DNA of 64,000 nt from Tamarix chinensis (Eukaryota > Streptophyta > Magnoliopsida > Caryophyllales > Tamaricaceae), in the NCBI GenBank assembly GCA_030549775.1, contig CM060177.1:92132736-92196735 (forward strand), written 5' to 3'. The notes under the pieces are model-generated. The model was not told the origin of the DNA, searched no databases, and worked only from the letters and a program-made list of their open reading frames with translations. Shown one piece after another: positions 10,333-21,620 of this stretch. Position 1 is the first letter of the stretch. Each line of letters starts with the position of its first letter. The position numbers were made by a program, and so were the translations under genes.

Positions 10333-13300
10333 TCACAACCTGACAGTACACATAACAAGAGTCTTAAAATCCAATGAAAAATTGAAACCTGGCCTTGAAC
10401 GCAAGGTTCTCCATCTCTTCGCGGCCGGGCAATAAATTTGTATATACAAAGCACAGCTGTTATTACGGACTCTAGACTTTCGAACTTCTGAGTCCCGCAG
10501 AAAGGTCATGACATGCAGCTCCCCATTCAGTGCAACGAAGCCCATTGGCATGCCATTTGATGGCTTTCTAAAAAGGCTGGACTCCCTCAACCAGCGGTTT
10601 GAGGTCATATCATACCTAAAAAGATATCGAGCCAATGAATGCAAATGGACTCGTTAACATATATGGAGTAGAGGCATTTACGAAATTATTACAATATTCA
10701 AATGCAGAACAAATCCTGATCCAGCAAAAACCAATTACAACGAGTATTTCACAAATTTTGGCCACAAAAAATTTCATCAACAAAAATTAAATAGATAACG
10801 AGATTTGCTGAAATACTGTAGGTATGTAGTTTCTTTGACATTTTTTTTACAGAAAAGTATTCTGAATTGAATTATCTACTAGAAGAAAAAAAGAATCACA
10901 ACTTTCTATAGCTTATTTCTGTCCACATCCATTTGAAGCAAACCAGCCAAGTCTGCATGAGTTTTTTTTTGGTTGGCGAGGGGAACGAAAATACAAACAA
11001 AAGAACACCACACACTTGAGCTGAGTATAAAACCAGGGCATCCTCCTCGTCTCATTTTTGTTGATTTGAAAATTTTTCACATTTCTGTTGATTTGAAAAG
11101 TTCTTTTATTAATATAATTAGAAATATAATCCTATTTTTCCTCATTTTTGCTTTATATGATTTGATATGAAAATAAGGTAAGACAATTAGACCCTAAGCA
11201 GAACATGCAAATTAGGCATGCATGTGTAACATGCAGTGTGGCTTAGTCTCGAATTCCCAAAGTAAAATTTTGTATGCATGAAAAAGTTTCACTTTTTGGC
11301 ATTTAAAATTTTGAAAGACAAATAAGAAACATAGAAGTGCTCGTGGAATTCTCTCATCCAAAAGTGTTATACTGGAAATTGCCCCAGTACCTAAATTAAA
11401 CCACTCTTGCCCTGTCTTTACTACCCATACTAAAATGGGCCCTATTTTTCTTGCACTTAACAGCAAAGTAGCTGCTACACCTGCCACTCATGCCTCAGCT
11501 AAGCACTATTATGCAGAAAGATCAATTAACCTGCTATGCTCACACAACGCTGTTATTCTACGGGCAAACCTACTGACCAAACTGTAGCAGAAATTTTCCA
11601 TTTGCATACACCCCACGTCCGGAATTTCTTTCACTTGCAGCCATATAATGGAGAAAAAGTCCATCTATAGCTAGACATGTGAGATTAAAGATGTTCCAAT
11701 GAGTCTCTGATCTAAGCAAACGCAGTACAGCAGTCTACACCACTTATAAGCCCCTTAATTTCAAATTGCAGTTCACAGCTTCACATGTAAGGCAGAGATT
11801 ATAAAATTTCTAAAAAAAACACCAGAGAACCATAAAATATGACAATATACATTTCAGAAATGACATGAGAGAAGTCTCCCTACTGACAACTCTTCTTTCC
11901 CTCTAAGGAAGTGAAATAGTAATACTAATCCCACAATTATGGCTGTCTAAACTATCTCCCACTGTCAATACTAAACAATAACAGCCATCTTATCGTTCAC
12001 TTCGCATCACCCAAAATCAGAGAGTATTTGAAGGGTATTGATGGCAGTTCATCAGAGACACCTAAAGTAGAAACACTAACCTTAATAGGACCCAAACAGG
12101 ACATGCTTTGGCACTGCACTGGAACCTATTATATAGCCAACCCATCGTTCCTTCTATTCTATAATAACAGGAGTATATGCAACCTCAATAAAGTCATTAG
12201 AGATGTTAGACAAGCCCAATAAAGTGTTTTTCTCATGTTCTACTCCATCAGTGCACAACCTGGAAGCCAGAGAAAAATGTAACTATCCTTAACCATTATG
12301 TTGGTCAGCTCAAAAGAAGAGATCATTCTCACAAACTAGAGAGTAGAATGTATCTGAGGGATCCTAACTGGCTCCAGTAAACCAAGATACAGAAAAATCT
12401 TATGCTATCACATGTAGCAGTTAGCACCAACCATCTGAAATAACCCATTTTAGTAGTAAACACACTTTTAATTTCATAGAATCAATAGCAGATACAGACA
12501 TTACTCAAGAGCACGGTGGCATTGTAGCATCACTAAGTAAATCAATTGATCAGTTAATAGCCACATCAAATAGAGTACCGTTACAACATCTCTCTGACAA
12601 GAAATTACCTGAAAATTTCATGACTATCATCGAGCATGAAAATTTCAAGCACTCCTCCATTTTCCTCAGGCTCAATAACAGCAATCCGCCCAAGCCTTCT
12701 CCTCTCCCCTGCAGACCACATATCCCCAACTTCCCTCCATCGCTCACCACCATCCCTCAACTCCATAACAACCGCGTCATTTTTGTACTCATCTACCGAT
12801 AGAATCCCTGCAATCATCCTTGATTCCCCGTATCCACCCATAACCCAGAATTGCCTCTCCTCCCCATTCCCCACATAAAACCCAGTACAACCTGCTCGAT
12901 ATTTAGGCATCTCATCCATCATCACCCACTCATCCCTCTCAATATCATACCTCTCCACAGATTTGATCCTACTCCCCGCTGCCCCGAACATCGTATGCCT
13001 CGACCCACCACCAGCAACCACAATCTGATCAGAATCAGGAATCACGGCGCACGCAAACGACCCTCTGGCAGTCAGCATGGGCGAAAGCCGCTCCCACGAT
13101 GCCGTCAAAAAATCAAACCGAAAAGCAGCCGACGAAGGGGATGGACTTTCGAGGGGAAATGAGCGAGTATCAAAAAGAGACCCACCAAGGACATAAAGGT
13201 GATGCCCAACAGAAACGGAAGTGAAATTGCAGAGGCCATAAACATGTGGATTGATAGGCATAGGAGGGAGAGGACGCCAAACAAGATGTTGTGGGTCGAA

Positions 13301-13633
13301 GAGATACGGGGACGAAATTGAGGGGTCTTCTGGGAAGAAACAAATGAGGTGTGAAAGAGAGGTAATTGGGAGGTGAGTTCGGCGGACGGAGAATAGGGTT
13401 TTGGAAGAAAGGAAAGTCCGCCATGATTTGCAGGTAGATTTGAGACGGGACTGGTGGGAGTAAGGGACTCGAGAGAGAATTAGTACTGATAGATCATATG
13501 GAAGGCCCGGAATCAGAGTTAGGTTATCATCTATTTCTGTGATTGGTGGGGATGGTGGTGGTTGCAATTGCGGCGATGACGATGTTGATGAGGAAGCTGA
13601 CATTTTTTCCACCTCTAAGGCTCTACCCGCCAC
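10333..13633 (-). CDS. OR23: F-box/kelch-repeat protein, OR23-like (two exons, 435 aa)
   Basis: Exon 1 is 13633-12609 and exon 2 is 10615-10333 on the minus strand. Joined, they give 1308 bases: 435 codons plus stop. The donor is TTTTCAG/GTAATT and the acceptor CTTTTTAG/GTATGA. The junction codon AG+G encodes Arg and restores HEIFR-YDMTSNRW, a kelch-blade signature. The protein has a Ser/Pro-rich N-terminus (1-35), an F-box around 41-82 (LIPGLPYDLSVLILSRVP, then KSTCKSWRTFL), and kelch blades with LYVLGGS (~147), VAGGGSRH (~206) and FWVMGGYG (~262). The C-terminus (CPAAKRWRTL to LDFKTLVMCTVRL) is characteristic of the OR23 group. Members are expected to bind SKP1 through the F-box and present targets bound by the kelch propeller to an SCF ubiquitin ligase; the substrate is unknown. 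A second start (MSASS, 13603) is possible. It is the only intact nuclear gene seen. Orthology is from memory of Arabidopsis OR23. Confidence 0.93.
10616..12608 (-). other. Intron of the F-box/kelch gene (1,993 bp)
   Basis: A GT-AG intron interrupting an Arg codon after its second base (phase 2). It is AT-rich with a T-rich tract just upstream of the acceptor (on the minus strand 'gatatcttttTAG'). The open frames inside it (for example 11212-11487 and 12028-12222) have no recognisable domain. No transposon ends were found in it. Confidence 0.88.
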
Positions 13634-14100
13634 CCAATCCCTCTCTCGCGAGCTCCGTCTTCTCTATGAGTGCGGCGAACTTGAGCAGAGGATGAACTGA
13701 AATTGATATGAAGATGGAGATGAGATTTTAAGAGGAGGAAAATGGATGATTTGTCGAGGATACACAGAGAAAAACAATCGAAGACTTTACCACGTTTATC
13801 TGACACAAGGAATCGAAATGTGTGTTTCCTTTGCCGTCGTAAACTCGTAGGAAATTTTGGATAATGTTTCCCGTGACAAAGTCCTGGTGAAAAAGAAATC
13901 CATGTTTCTCTACAGAGGAAGGATAGAGCCCGAGGCAGCCAACAGTAGGCCTTAAAAGCTAGCAGACTGATCTGTGGGGATAATCACCGATCCGGTCAAA
14001 CCAAACTTTGTCTTCAATTCCTACACGAGGAGACTCAAAAAGTTTAACCCGACCGCCCTCATCTCTGCCTCTAATATTCTGTTTGGTCTTGGCCGTGTGC
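13634..14100 (-). promoter_or_regulatory. 5' UTR and promoter side of the F-box/kelch gene
   Basis: The ~470 bp upstream of the start codon are less AT-rich than the surroundings, as expected for a 5' UTR and proximal promoter. I cannot place a TATA box or start site with certainty. A 63-codon frame at 13615-13806 on the same strand overlaps the gene start and could be an upstream frame or chance. Confidence 0.4.
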
Positions 14101-14546
14101 GTTGAGGAAAGTAAATCAATTTATTTATTTTATTTGATGATGGATTTTATTAATTTTATCTAAGTAAACTGATGTTGAAGTTTTTATTTTTTTTTACCTC
14201 AATTAATTTTATTTCCATCAATATTTAATTTTGACAATAAAAAATATAAAAATATAAGTAAATAATCTTTATTTGTATCAATGTAAACATAATTTTTAAA
14301 ATATTCACTTTAATTTACTCTACATCATTCAATTTAATTTAATTTCCTTCACCTAAATTAATGATTAATATTTATCCTTACACTAATTTACCCTATAATT
14401 TGTTTCGAGGGACTAGAAGCTTGAGATTGAAAATTAGTAGTGAGATTTAATTATTATTATTATTATATTTGATGACATGATATGGAAATAAAAGTGGAAA
14501 TATAATTGGAAAATGAATGCTTTGATTCCCACTAATATGTTAATAT

Positions 14547-15803
14547 GGTCGTTTGGTTCGAGACAATGAGAGTTTGAGAATTAAGGAATTAAAGATGAAA
14601 TGAAAATTTATTTATTTATTTATTTCCATTCTTATATTTGGTATATAATGAAAATAAGTTGATAATAAAAGTGTAATGTGCTTGGTACATGGAAATAGAA
14701 TTGGAAATAAAGCAGTTAATTTATTGAATTTTTTTAATTATGATATTTTTCTTTTTGAATGTGTAGATAATTACTTTAGGCATCTTTATACAATTTCCAA
14801 ATGTGAATTACCAACACTATTAGAAATAGATGGTAGGGAATAGAAAGCTTTTTTATTCTCATTCTAATTTCCATTTCTCATAAACAAATATAATAAATTT
14901 TATATCTCATTTTCGGTTCTCTATTTCCACTAAACAAACATAATCGATGGGGTTGGTAATTCAGACTTGAAAATTATATTGGAAAGGCTACAAAGTAAAA
15001 TACCCTTAATTAATTATAACTTCTAATCTAATCATCATATACATGTGATGCATGCATGTTGTCTCTATTGCTGCACGTATCCCTATTTTGCTTGTGAAAA
15101 TATTGATGGTTCTAAATTAGTAATTAGTTATTGGCATTTCTTATATGTTAATAGTTGTATCATTTTAAAAAACTTTTATGGTGGATATTTGTGAAAAAAT
15201 AGTTGTTATATTTTGGATAAATTTTGGATTGAATGTCTCATTTTCAATTATGCTTGATAGTTTAGACTTCAAAACTATGGTATATATATTTTGGATTGAT
15301 AGCAAAGTTGATATTAGAAAAAGAATAAAACATTTATTCCTTATTTTTGTAATCCAAAGTTGATTTTTCATAGAGGATAAAAAAAATTAATGTGTGATAT
15401 TTGAAGAGATTTAAAAGTGATAAAACATATTTCAAATTTTTAATTTTTCCTACGAAAGTGAGGTTAATTTATTTTTTCAAAAAATTAGTAAGTATCCTAT
15501 GTGCCATAAATTATAGATATTCAAGAGCAGAATCATTTGGAAAATCATAATAATAGTTAGTCATATCTACGCACATATAGCTAGATATATTATTAATTTA
15601 AAAAAGGTTATTTTAGTAAATCAACTACTTTATTTGCAATTCCACTCTCACCTACCAAACATGGTAAACTTTGATTCCCAACGTATTCTCATTATATACC
15701 AAGCATGGGAATGAAAATAAGTAAATCAATTCCCAGTCCTTGATTCCTACTCTCATTTCCACACTTTAATTCCCAAACTCCTATTTCCTTATACCAAACG
15801 ACC
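14547..15803. mobile_element. Inverted-repeat DNA element (MITE-like or compound), ~1.25 kb
   Basis: The left end ggtcgtttggt (14547) is matched exactly by accaaacgacc at the right end (15793-15803). The similarity continues inward for about 45 bp: left 'gagagtttgagaattaa', right (reverse) 'aggagtttgggaattaa'. The GTTTGGT core is typical of Tourist/PIF-Harbinger ends. The target duplication is unclear (TTA lies near both ends but offset). A related end, 'actaaacaaacataa', at about 14925-14940 suggests that a shorter ~390-bp unit starting at 14547 may be nested in or joined to a second one. No transposase was recognised. Confidence 0.6.
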
Positions 15804-16842
15804 CCTTATTTTGATTCCTATCAAATTCTTTAAAACACAAAATGATATTAAAATAATATTTATTTCTTATTTTACCTTTTATTTATTTTTATTTCCACAT
15901 TTTTACCGTCGTATACAATAATAAAATATATAATCATATTAACCTATACCCCCACTAACTTTATCTAAAAAATAATATAAATATTATTAAATAGCTTATA
16001 GGATCCATCAACTTTCATTTCTTTTTCCTCCTCTTTCTTTCTTTGCCCCTCCTTTTTGAGAGGCTTGATGAAATAATTATGCCTCTTTGATTTTCTTATT
16101 CTCAAGGATGAGAGAGAATATAAATGGTAAAATTTTGTTTACTCTCCATGTTTTAGAATATGTAAGTGATCTAAGCTCCCGTAATGTAAGCTATGTCATA
16201 TATAGGTTATTCCTAGGGCAATAAACGAGTTGAGCCAATCCGATATTCAAGTTGGTTCATCTCGTTAAAAACTCAATTTGGTTCCTTTGTTTAGTTAAAT
16301 AAGTTGAACTTGAGTTTTATTTTTAGATTCGTTTATTAAACGAGTCGAGTGTGAGCCTCAGGGTATTTAGCTCGGCTCATTAAAGGCTTGACTTGTATTT
16401 GGTTCATTAATAGATCATTTATAGGATCAAAATATTAAAAATATTATTTATAATTAACTTCTATTATATAATAATTATATTATATATAATCCTTATATAT
16501 AATATATAATAAAGACAAAATACATTCAAATTGGACTTGTAGTATAATGAAATTGGGCTCAAATGGATATAAACTATTGGAATGGAAAGAAAATAAAAGA
16601 CCTAACTCCAAAGTCACCTCACATTACCCTACCAGTCTTTGGATCCATCACCACTCACCACGACTCACCACTCCCACCTTCAACCTTGGCCTCTCTCATG
16701 GTCTCACCTTATCCTACCAATCATCACTCTTTCCATCTAAGTCTCCAATATAGGAGCATTTTGACTCGATCCTCACCAGTCAATACCACACCAATCCATA
16801 AATTTAGGATCCCTTACCATTCATGATCGGTAATAATGAAGT
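15804..16842. other. Unassigned intergenic sequence with GAGTCGAG / CTCGGCTC motifs
   Basis: Around 16215-16430 there are complementary short motifs (aacgagtcgagtgtgagcct and tagctcggctcattaaag) of a type common in decayed plant DNA transposons, but no ends can be set. A C-rich, TCACC-rich patch lies at 16615-16720. No gene found. Confidence 0.4.
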
Positions 16843-19346
16843 TGAAATCCCCCAAATTTGTATCTAATATTAATCCAAATTAATTAATATCATAACCTAA
16901 TTCTAATATTGAAAAATTGATATTTCTACCTTACCCTAATTCCTTAATCCTAAATATTAATCTAATCCTAATCTTATTCAGAATCATTAATATTTTTAAC
17001 CTAAATTTAACCCTAGATGGTTGATAATTAATCATATGATAATTCCCTAATCAAAATTATTTTGACCCAATTTTAATCCTAAACCTAAACTTATTTTATT
17101 TTTCTCCTTCTCCTTCTCCTTTTCTCCTTCTTCTTCCTCCTCCTTTTCCTATGTGTTTCCCTCTTATTCCAACCATTTTTCCTTCTGATGTGCTTACAAC
17201 CTAAACCTACCTATCCTACATTTATCATCACTTCCCCAAATCTCCTAGTATAAGATAATGAACATTTTGCCCCAAATTCCCCCTTCCCCCCATCCTCTCC
17301 TCTACTCCCACTTCCCTACCACACCTTTTATGTCGTCCCTCACCATTGACACAACCCCTTCTATATATATATATGCACTCCACTCTCTCTTCACTTCATT
17401 TAATTTCCACACCCAACTCTCTCTCCATCTATTACCATCTAAAACCCATGTAACTACCCCTTCTTATCCTTCCTTCATATCCTATTTATCAATGCGAGAC
17501 ATCACTTATCACTTGCCACCACTGACCAACAAGCACCACCATTTTCCCACAGAAACCAAACACCTACTAAACCCATGCTCCTATACATCACAAACCCTAC
17601 CCATACATCCCCATCTCTCACTGCATAACCCACCATCATCACTTACCTCAATTCCATCTCTATTAGCTTTGGCACAAAGTGTTATTGTATCCCTTTTAGC
17701 AACGGCATCTAGTTTTATCTACAACCCCTATCTACATCCAAGAGTGTTGTTCCTGCCCCATTTTTTGTGGCATTAAGTGTCGTTCCTTCCCCCCTCCCCC
17801 TTTGTTACGGAAAGTTATACTACAACCATTCAACACTTGAGCGATTCAATTTTACTCCATTTTTATCCCAAATTTTCCTTAACCTTTCATTGGTTTTACT
17901 CTTAAGTTATAATTGTGTTTTATTCTAGTTTTCATAGGTGATTCCCAGTTATCTCAGAGGAGACGGGTTAAGATTATGTGCTTAGAGATCAATGTCATTT
18001 TCGGTAAGGATACAAGTTGTAGTTTGGGTTTTCTACTAAATGTTTTATATGTTTCTATATGTATTATCATGTTTTTATGTTTATTTTGTTAATTTTGTGT
18101 TATTAATATTATGATGCAATAATGCGGTATCATATGATAGAAAGGGATAAGATGAGAAAGCATGTGCTTATACAATATTATTACAATAAGTCTAATCTTA
18201 TAAACCCTAAATGAAACAATGTGATTTATATGGTATTGTAATGTGGATTGATTAATTATGGTAAGTGTAAATTTATTGTATTTAATATGTATGGTGATGT
18301 AATAAATTAAGAATTAGAAAACAATAATATCATACATAGAGGGTTTTTTATGAAATAAGGTTGTTTGGCAATTATTAAGGGTATTTTGGTGAATATGGAA
18401 ATGCAGTATTTTAATGTGTTGGATGGTTTAAAATATGCTAAGAGTTAGAATATGAAATTTTTAGAGTAATTATGAATAGTCTGAGTCCAAATAAAATGAG
18501 AAAATGGCTTAAATTAGGAATAGTAACTGTAAAGGTCGTATAATTATCACATGTGTAAGACGTTGGAGTTAGACCATGATTGTTTATATTGAATTTTAGG
18601 AATGTATATTTAATTTAGTGATTATATGAACCTTATTGGAAAAGTTTTATCTAACTTGTAAAATTAGAATTTCATAAGGATTATAATTAGTAACTCTTCA
18701 TATAGGTTTGTTATTGCACATATGAGACATTGGATTTAGACCTTGATTTTTGGATATGATGGTGGTGGTTGTGGTGATATCCTACTGGATGATGTGTGTA
18801 ATCACTCTTATACGGCTATGATCATTTATATGCTTGTGTATGATATTATCTTTACTTCTATTTAAGTGTGATGTGTTGCATGCAGACCTTGCTTTTCAGT
18901 TTTGTATAAAGGGTTACTCAGTACTATAGTACTGAAGGATTCTATTTGTGAGCATCTGTCTATTCAATAGATAGTGTCCCTTGCTGGTTTGTTGTAGGTG
19001 TTATTCAAGGTAATATCTAGTAAGAGCATAAGGATTATTTAGAAGAGATTTCAGGGTTTCTCTTTTAACCTTTTATTCCCTTATTTAAATGATTTTACTC
19101 TTGTATCTACTAAGAGTGGACTTTACCTCTTGTAACGAATTTAATGTGCTACTCTAATTTAAAAGAAAGTTGGATTTGAATAAATTATATTTTTTTCTTT
19201 TAGTCTTAGCACTTGGTACTAGAACAGTAGAAGGAAACCGGTCTAGTACTAAGTGTGGCAGTAACATCCCCGAAATTTACAGTATTTTCTTCCACTAATT
19301 TTAAATTAAACGAAATTTTTCAGTAGTGAATTTTGGGGATGTTATA
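16843..19346 (+). repeat. Long LTR (member 3), apparently the 5' LTR of the adjoining pol relic
   Basis: It starts tgaaatcccccaaattt (others: TGTAATACCC) and ends ttttggggatgttata (others: GGGGGTGTTACA). It carries the family landmarks: an AATCCTAA-rich start, a pyrimidine tract at ~17100-17160, a TATA run at 17362, GGTAAGGATAC at 18003, 'ggttactcagtactatagta' near 18910, and the terminal block 'cttagcacttggtacta' near 19203. The flanks are not a duplication (GAAGT and ATATA), consistent with an LTR followed by internal element sequence rather than a solo LTR. A 172-codon open frame at 17258-17776 lies in the pyrimidine-rich part and is not credible as a protein. Confidence 0.75.
17362..17374 (+). 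promoter_or_regulatory. TATA-like box of LTR member 3
   Basis: 'tatatatatatat' followed within ~10 bp by 'cactccactctctcttcac', a C/T-rich start-site-like context. The LTR beginning at 29890 has the same arrangement at 30317. Confidence 0.55.
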
Positions 19347-21002
19347 ATATAAATATCCAAATGGCTCAAAAAGGGTGAGGTTACTTACTTAGCTATATTG
19401 AATGAGGAATCCTCACCTGTTTGATCATATGCGCTTAAAGAAATTGAGGGAGTCATCAAGGAATATGAAAATGTGATGCCACACAAGCTGCTTAAGAAGT
19501 TCCCACTTAGGAAGGGAGGTGGAATATATGATAGATCTAGAACTAGGTGATAAGCCTATATCTATGGAACCCTATAGGATAACCTCGCCCAAGTTGGAAG
19601 AATTAAGGAAATAACTAAAGCAATTTTTAGATTTAAGATTCATAAGGTCATATAAAGCCCTATTCGATGCATCGGTGTTGTTTCAAAAGTAACATGATGG
19701 AGGGATTAGCATGTGCATCGACTATAGGGTACTAAAAAAAGTGATAGTGAAGAGCAAGTATTACATCCCATTAGTGGTATACTTATGTAATAGGCTTGGG
19801 AAAACATGGTGATTTTCCAAGATGAATTTGAGGTTGGGATATAGGTACATCCGCATAGTCTACTAGGATGAACCCAAAAAAAACATATGTGATAAGGTAT
19901 GGATACTATGAATTATTGGTTATACCCTTAGGCCTTTCATATGCACCTACTACATTATACACCATTATGAATGAGATCTTCAATCCCTTATCGGATAAGT
20001 TCATTATAGTATACTTGGATGATATTATCGTATATAGTGAGACCCTGGGTGAGCATGTTGAGAAGCTGAGGAAAGTTTTCTAAGTACATCAAAAGAATGA
20101 GCTCCTTGTGAAGTTATACAAATTCTCATTTGCCCAAAAGGAGGTGATGTTCCTAAGGAACCAGATTATGAAAGGAAATATCCTTATAAATGAGGCTAAG
20201 GTGCAGGCTATAGAATAATGGGAAATGCCTAAAGGATTTTTGGAGTTAAGGTCTTTTTTAGGTCTTGTAAATTATTATTAGTAGTTTATAAGGGGTTACT
20301 TAACTAATGACCATACCCTTGACCAACTTGCTTAAGACAAAGGTTATGTAGGAGTGGATGATGGAGGGTCAACAAGCATTATAAGATCTTAAGTAAGACA
20401 TAATGGAAGAATTGGTCTTAGCCCTTCCTAATTGCTTAGAGTTATTTGAATACACACAAATGCATCAGAATTTGCTATTGATGGTGTCTTGATATAAGAT
20501 AACTATCATATAGCTTATGATAGTTGGAAGTTGAATGATACAGGTATTCGATATATGATAAGGAGATGACAATAATTATATATTACCTTTAGGTATGGAG
20601 GCACTACTTATTTGGGAGTCAGTTCATGATCAAAATTGACAATGTTGTTACTAGCTACTTCTAAAGGTAAAAAGAAGATAAGTCCCAAGAAAATGAGGTG
20701 GCAAGACTTCTTAACCGAGTTCGACTATGTTATAGAGTATAAGTTGGGTATGGTCAATGTAGTCGCAAATGCATTAAATTCGAAGGAGGAGTTAGCTACT
20801 ATGAACGACCCATAATGTGACATCGTAAATCAAGTCAATAATGGTTTGACTTATGTCACTGAGCAAAGAACTTGGTGGAGTCAGCTAAGGAAGGAAAGAC
20901 GTGATGATTTTGTGCATAGGATGACTTGTTCTACACAATCGGCCACCGATTCTATATGGATAAGTGGGTCAATTTAAGGATACATTTTCTAAGGGTCTTG
21001 TG
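19347..21002 (+). pseudogene. Ty3/gypsy chromovirus (Tekay/Del-like) pol relic
   Basis: The frame-broken translation gives a chromovirus pre-RT block (DVMPHKLLKKFPLRKGG near 19470), SMEPYRITSPKLEELRK near 19562, a cysteine-Ile-Asp-Tyr-Arg motif (MCIDYRVLKK near 19711) and the RT catalytic YLDDIIVYS at 20012-20038 with both Asp intact. Then come FLRNQIMKG, LRSFLGLVNYY (broken), and the RNase H end (RWQDFLTEFDYVIEYKLG near 20698 and VVANALNSKEELA). Gag and protease are missing: pol starts only ~25 bp after the LTR end. It stops at about 21002, where a copia relic on the other strand begins. The Tekay/Del label rests on remembered family motifs. Confidence 0.85.
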
Positions 21003-21620
21003 ACAATGAAAAATGCTTCTAATCATGATCTTGTATCATCTCCATGCCAAGGATCATATTCACAACTCTAATATCCTTCATCTCAAACTCACTCTATAGT
21101 AATTTTTTCACCTTGTTGACATCAGACATATCTTTTGCTGCTACAAGCATGTCACTGACATATAGAAAAAGATATATATGCAAGCCACCCTCCCTCTCCT
21201 TTAAGTACATACATCCATCATACTCACTCCTAGATAAATCATGCTCAAGTATAAATTGATTAAATTAATTTATACCACTTTCTAGGAGATTGCTTTATAC
21301 AATACAATAACCTCTTTAATGGGCACACAAGGTTACATATCCCCTTAATAACAAACCCATCAAGTTAACACACGTAAATCTCCTCCTTGAGCTCGCCATG
21401 CATAAATACATTTTTACCATCCAAAAACTATAACTATAAATCGTGCATAGCCACAATCACACACAAGGTACGAATGGAAATATGTCTAACAAAAGGAAAA
21501 AATGCTTTATTATAGTCCACAGCTAGAATCTGACGGAACCCGTATAACACTAAATGAGACTTGTACTTTGGTCTCTCAACTCTTGGGCTCCATGTTTGAG
21601 CTTGTACACCTACTTGTAGT
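21003..21620 (-). pseudogene. Ty1/copia reverse transcriptase relic, segment 4
   Basis: Read on the minus strand from 21620 it gives VYKLKHG, a WXVKxAFLHGEL-like block (broken near 21400), KQSP-like remains, SRSEYDGCMYLKE, the RT catalytic region LFLYVSDMLVAAKDM (the YVDD motif reads YVSD), SEFEMKDIRVVNMILGMEM and IQDHD. This is the RT of a copia element whose earlier parts lie at 23246, 29775 and 37652. The 3' remainder (RNase H, LTR) is missing beyond 21003. Confidence 0.85.

Noticed and set aside
17258..17776. 172-codon open frame starting MNILPQIPPSPHPLLY
   Set aside because: Low-complexity His/Pro/Leu/Ser/Thr composition inside LTR member 3, not conserved as a frame in the other members.
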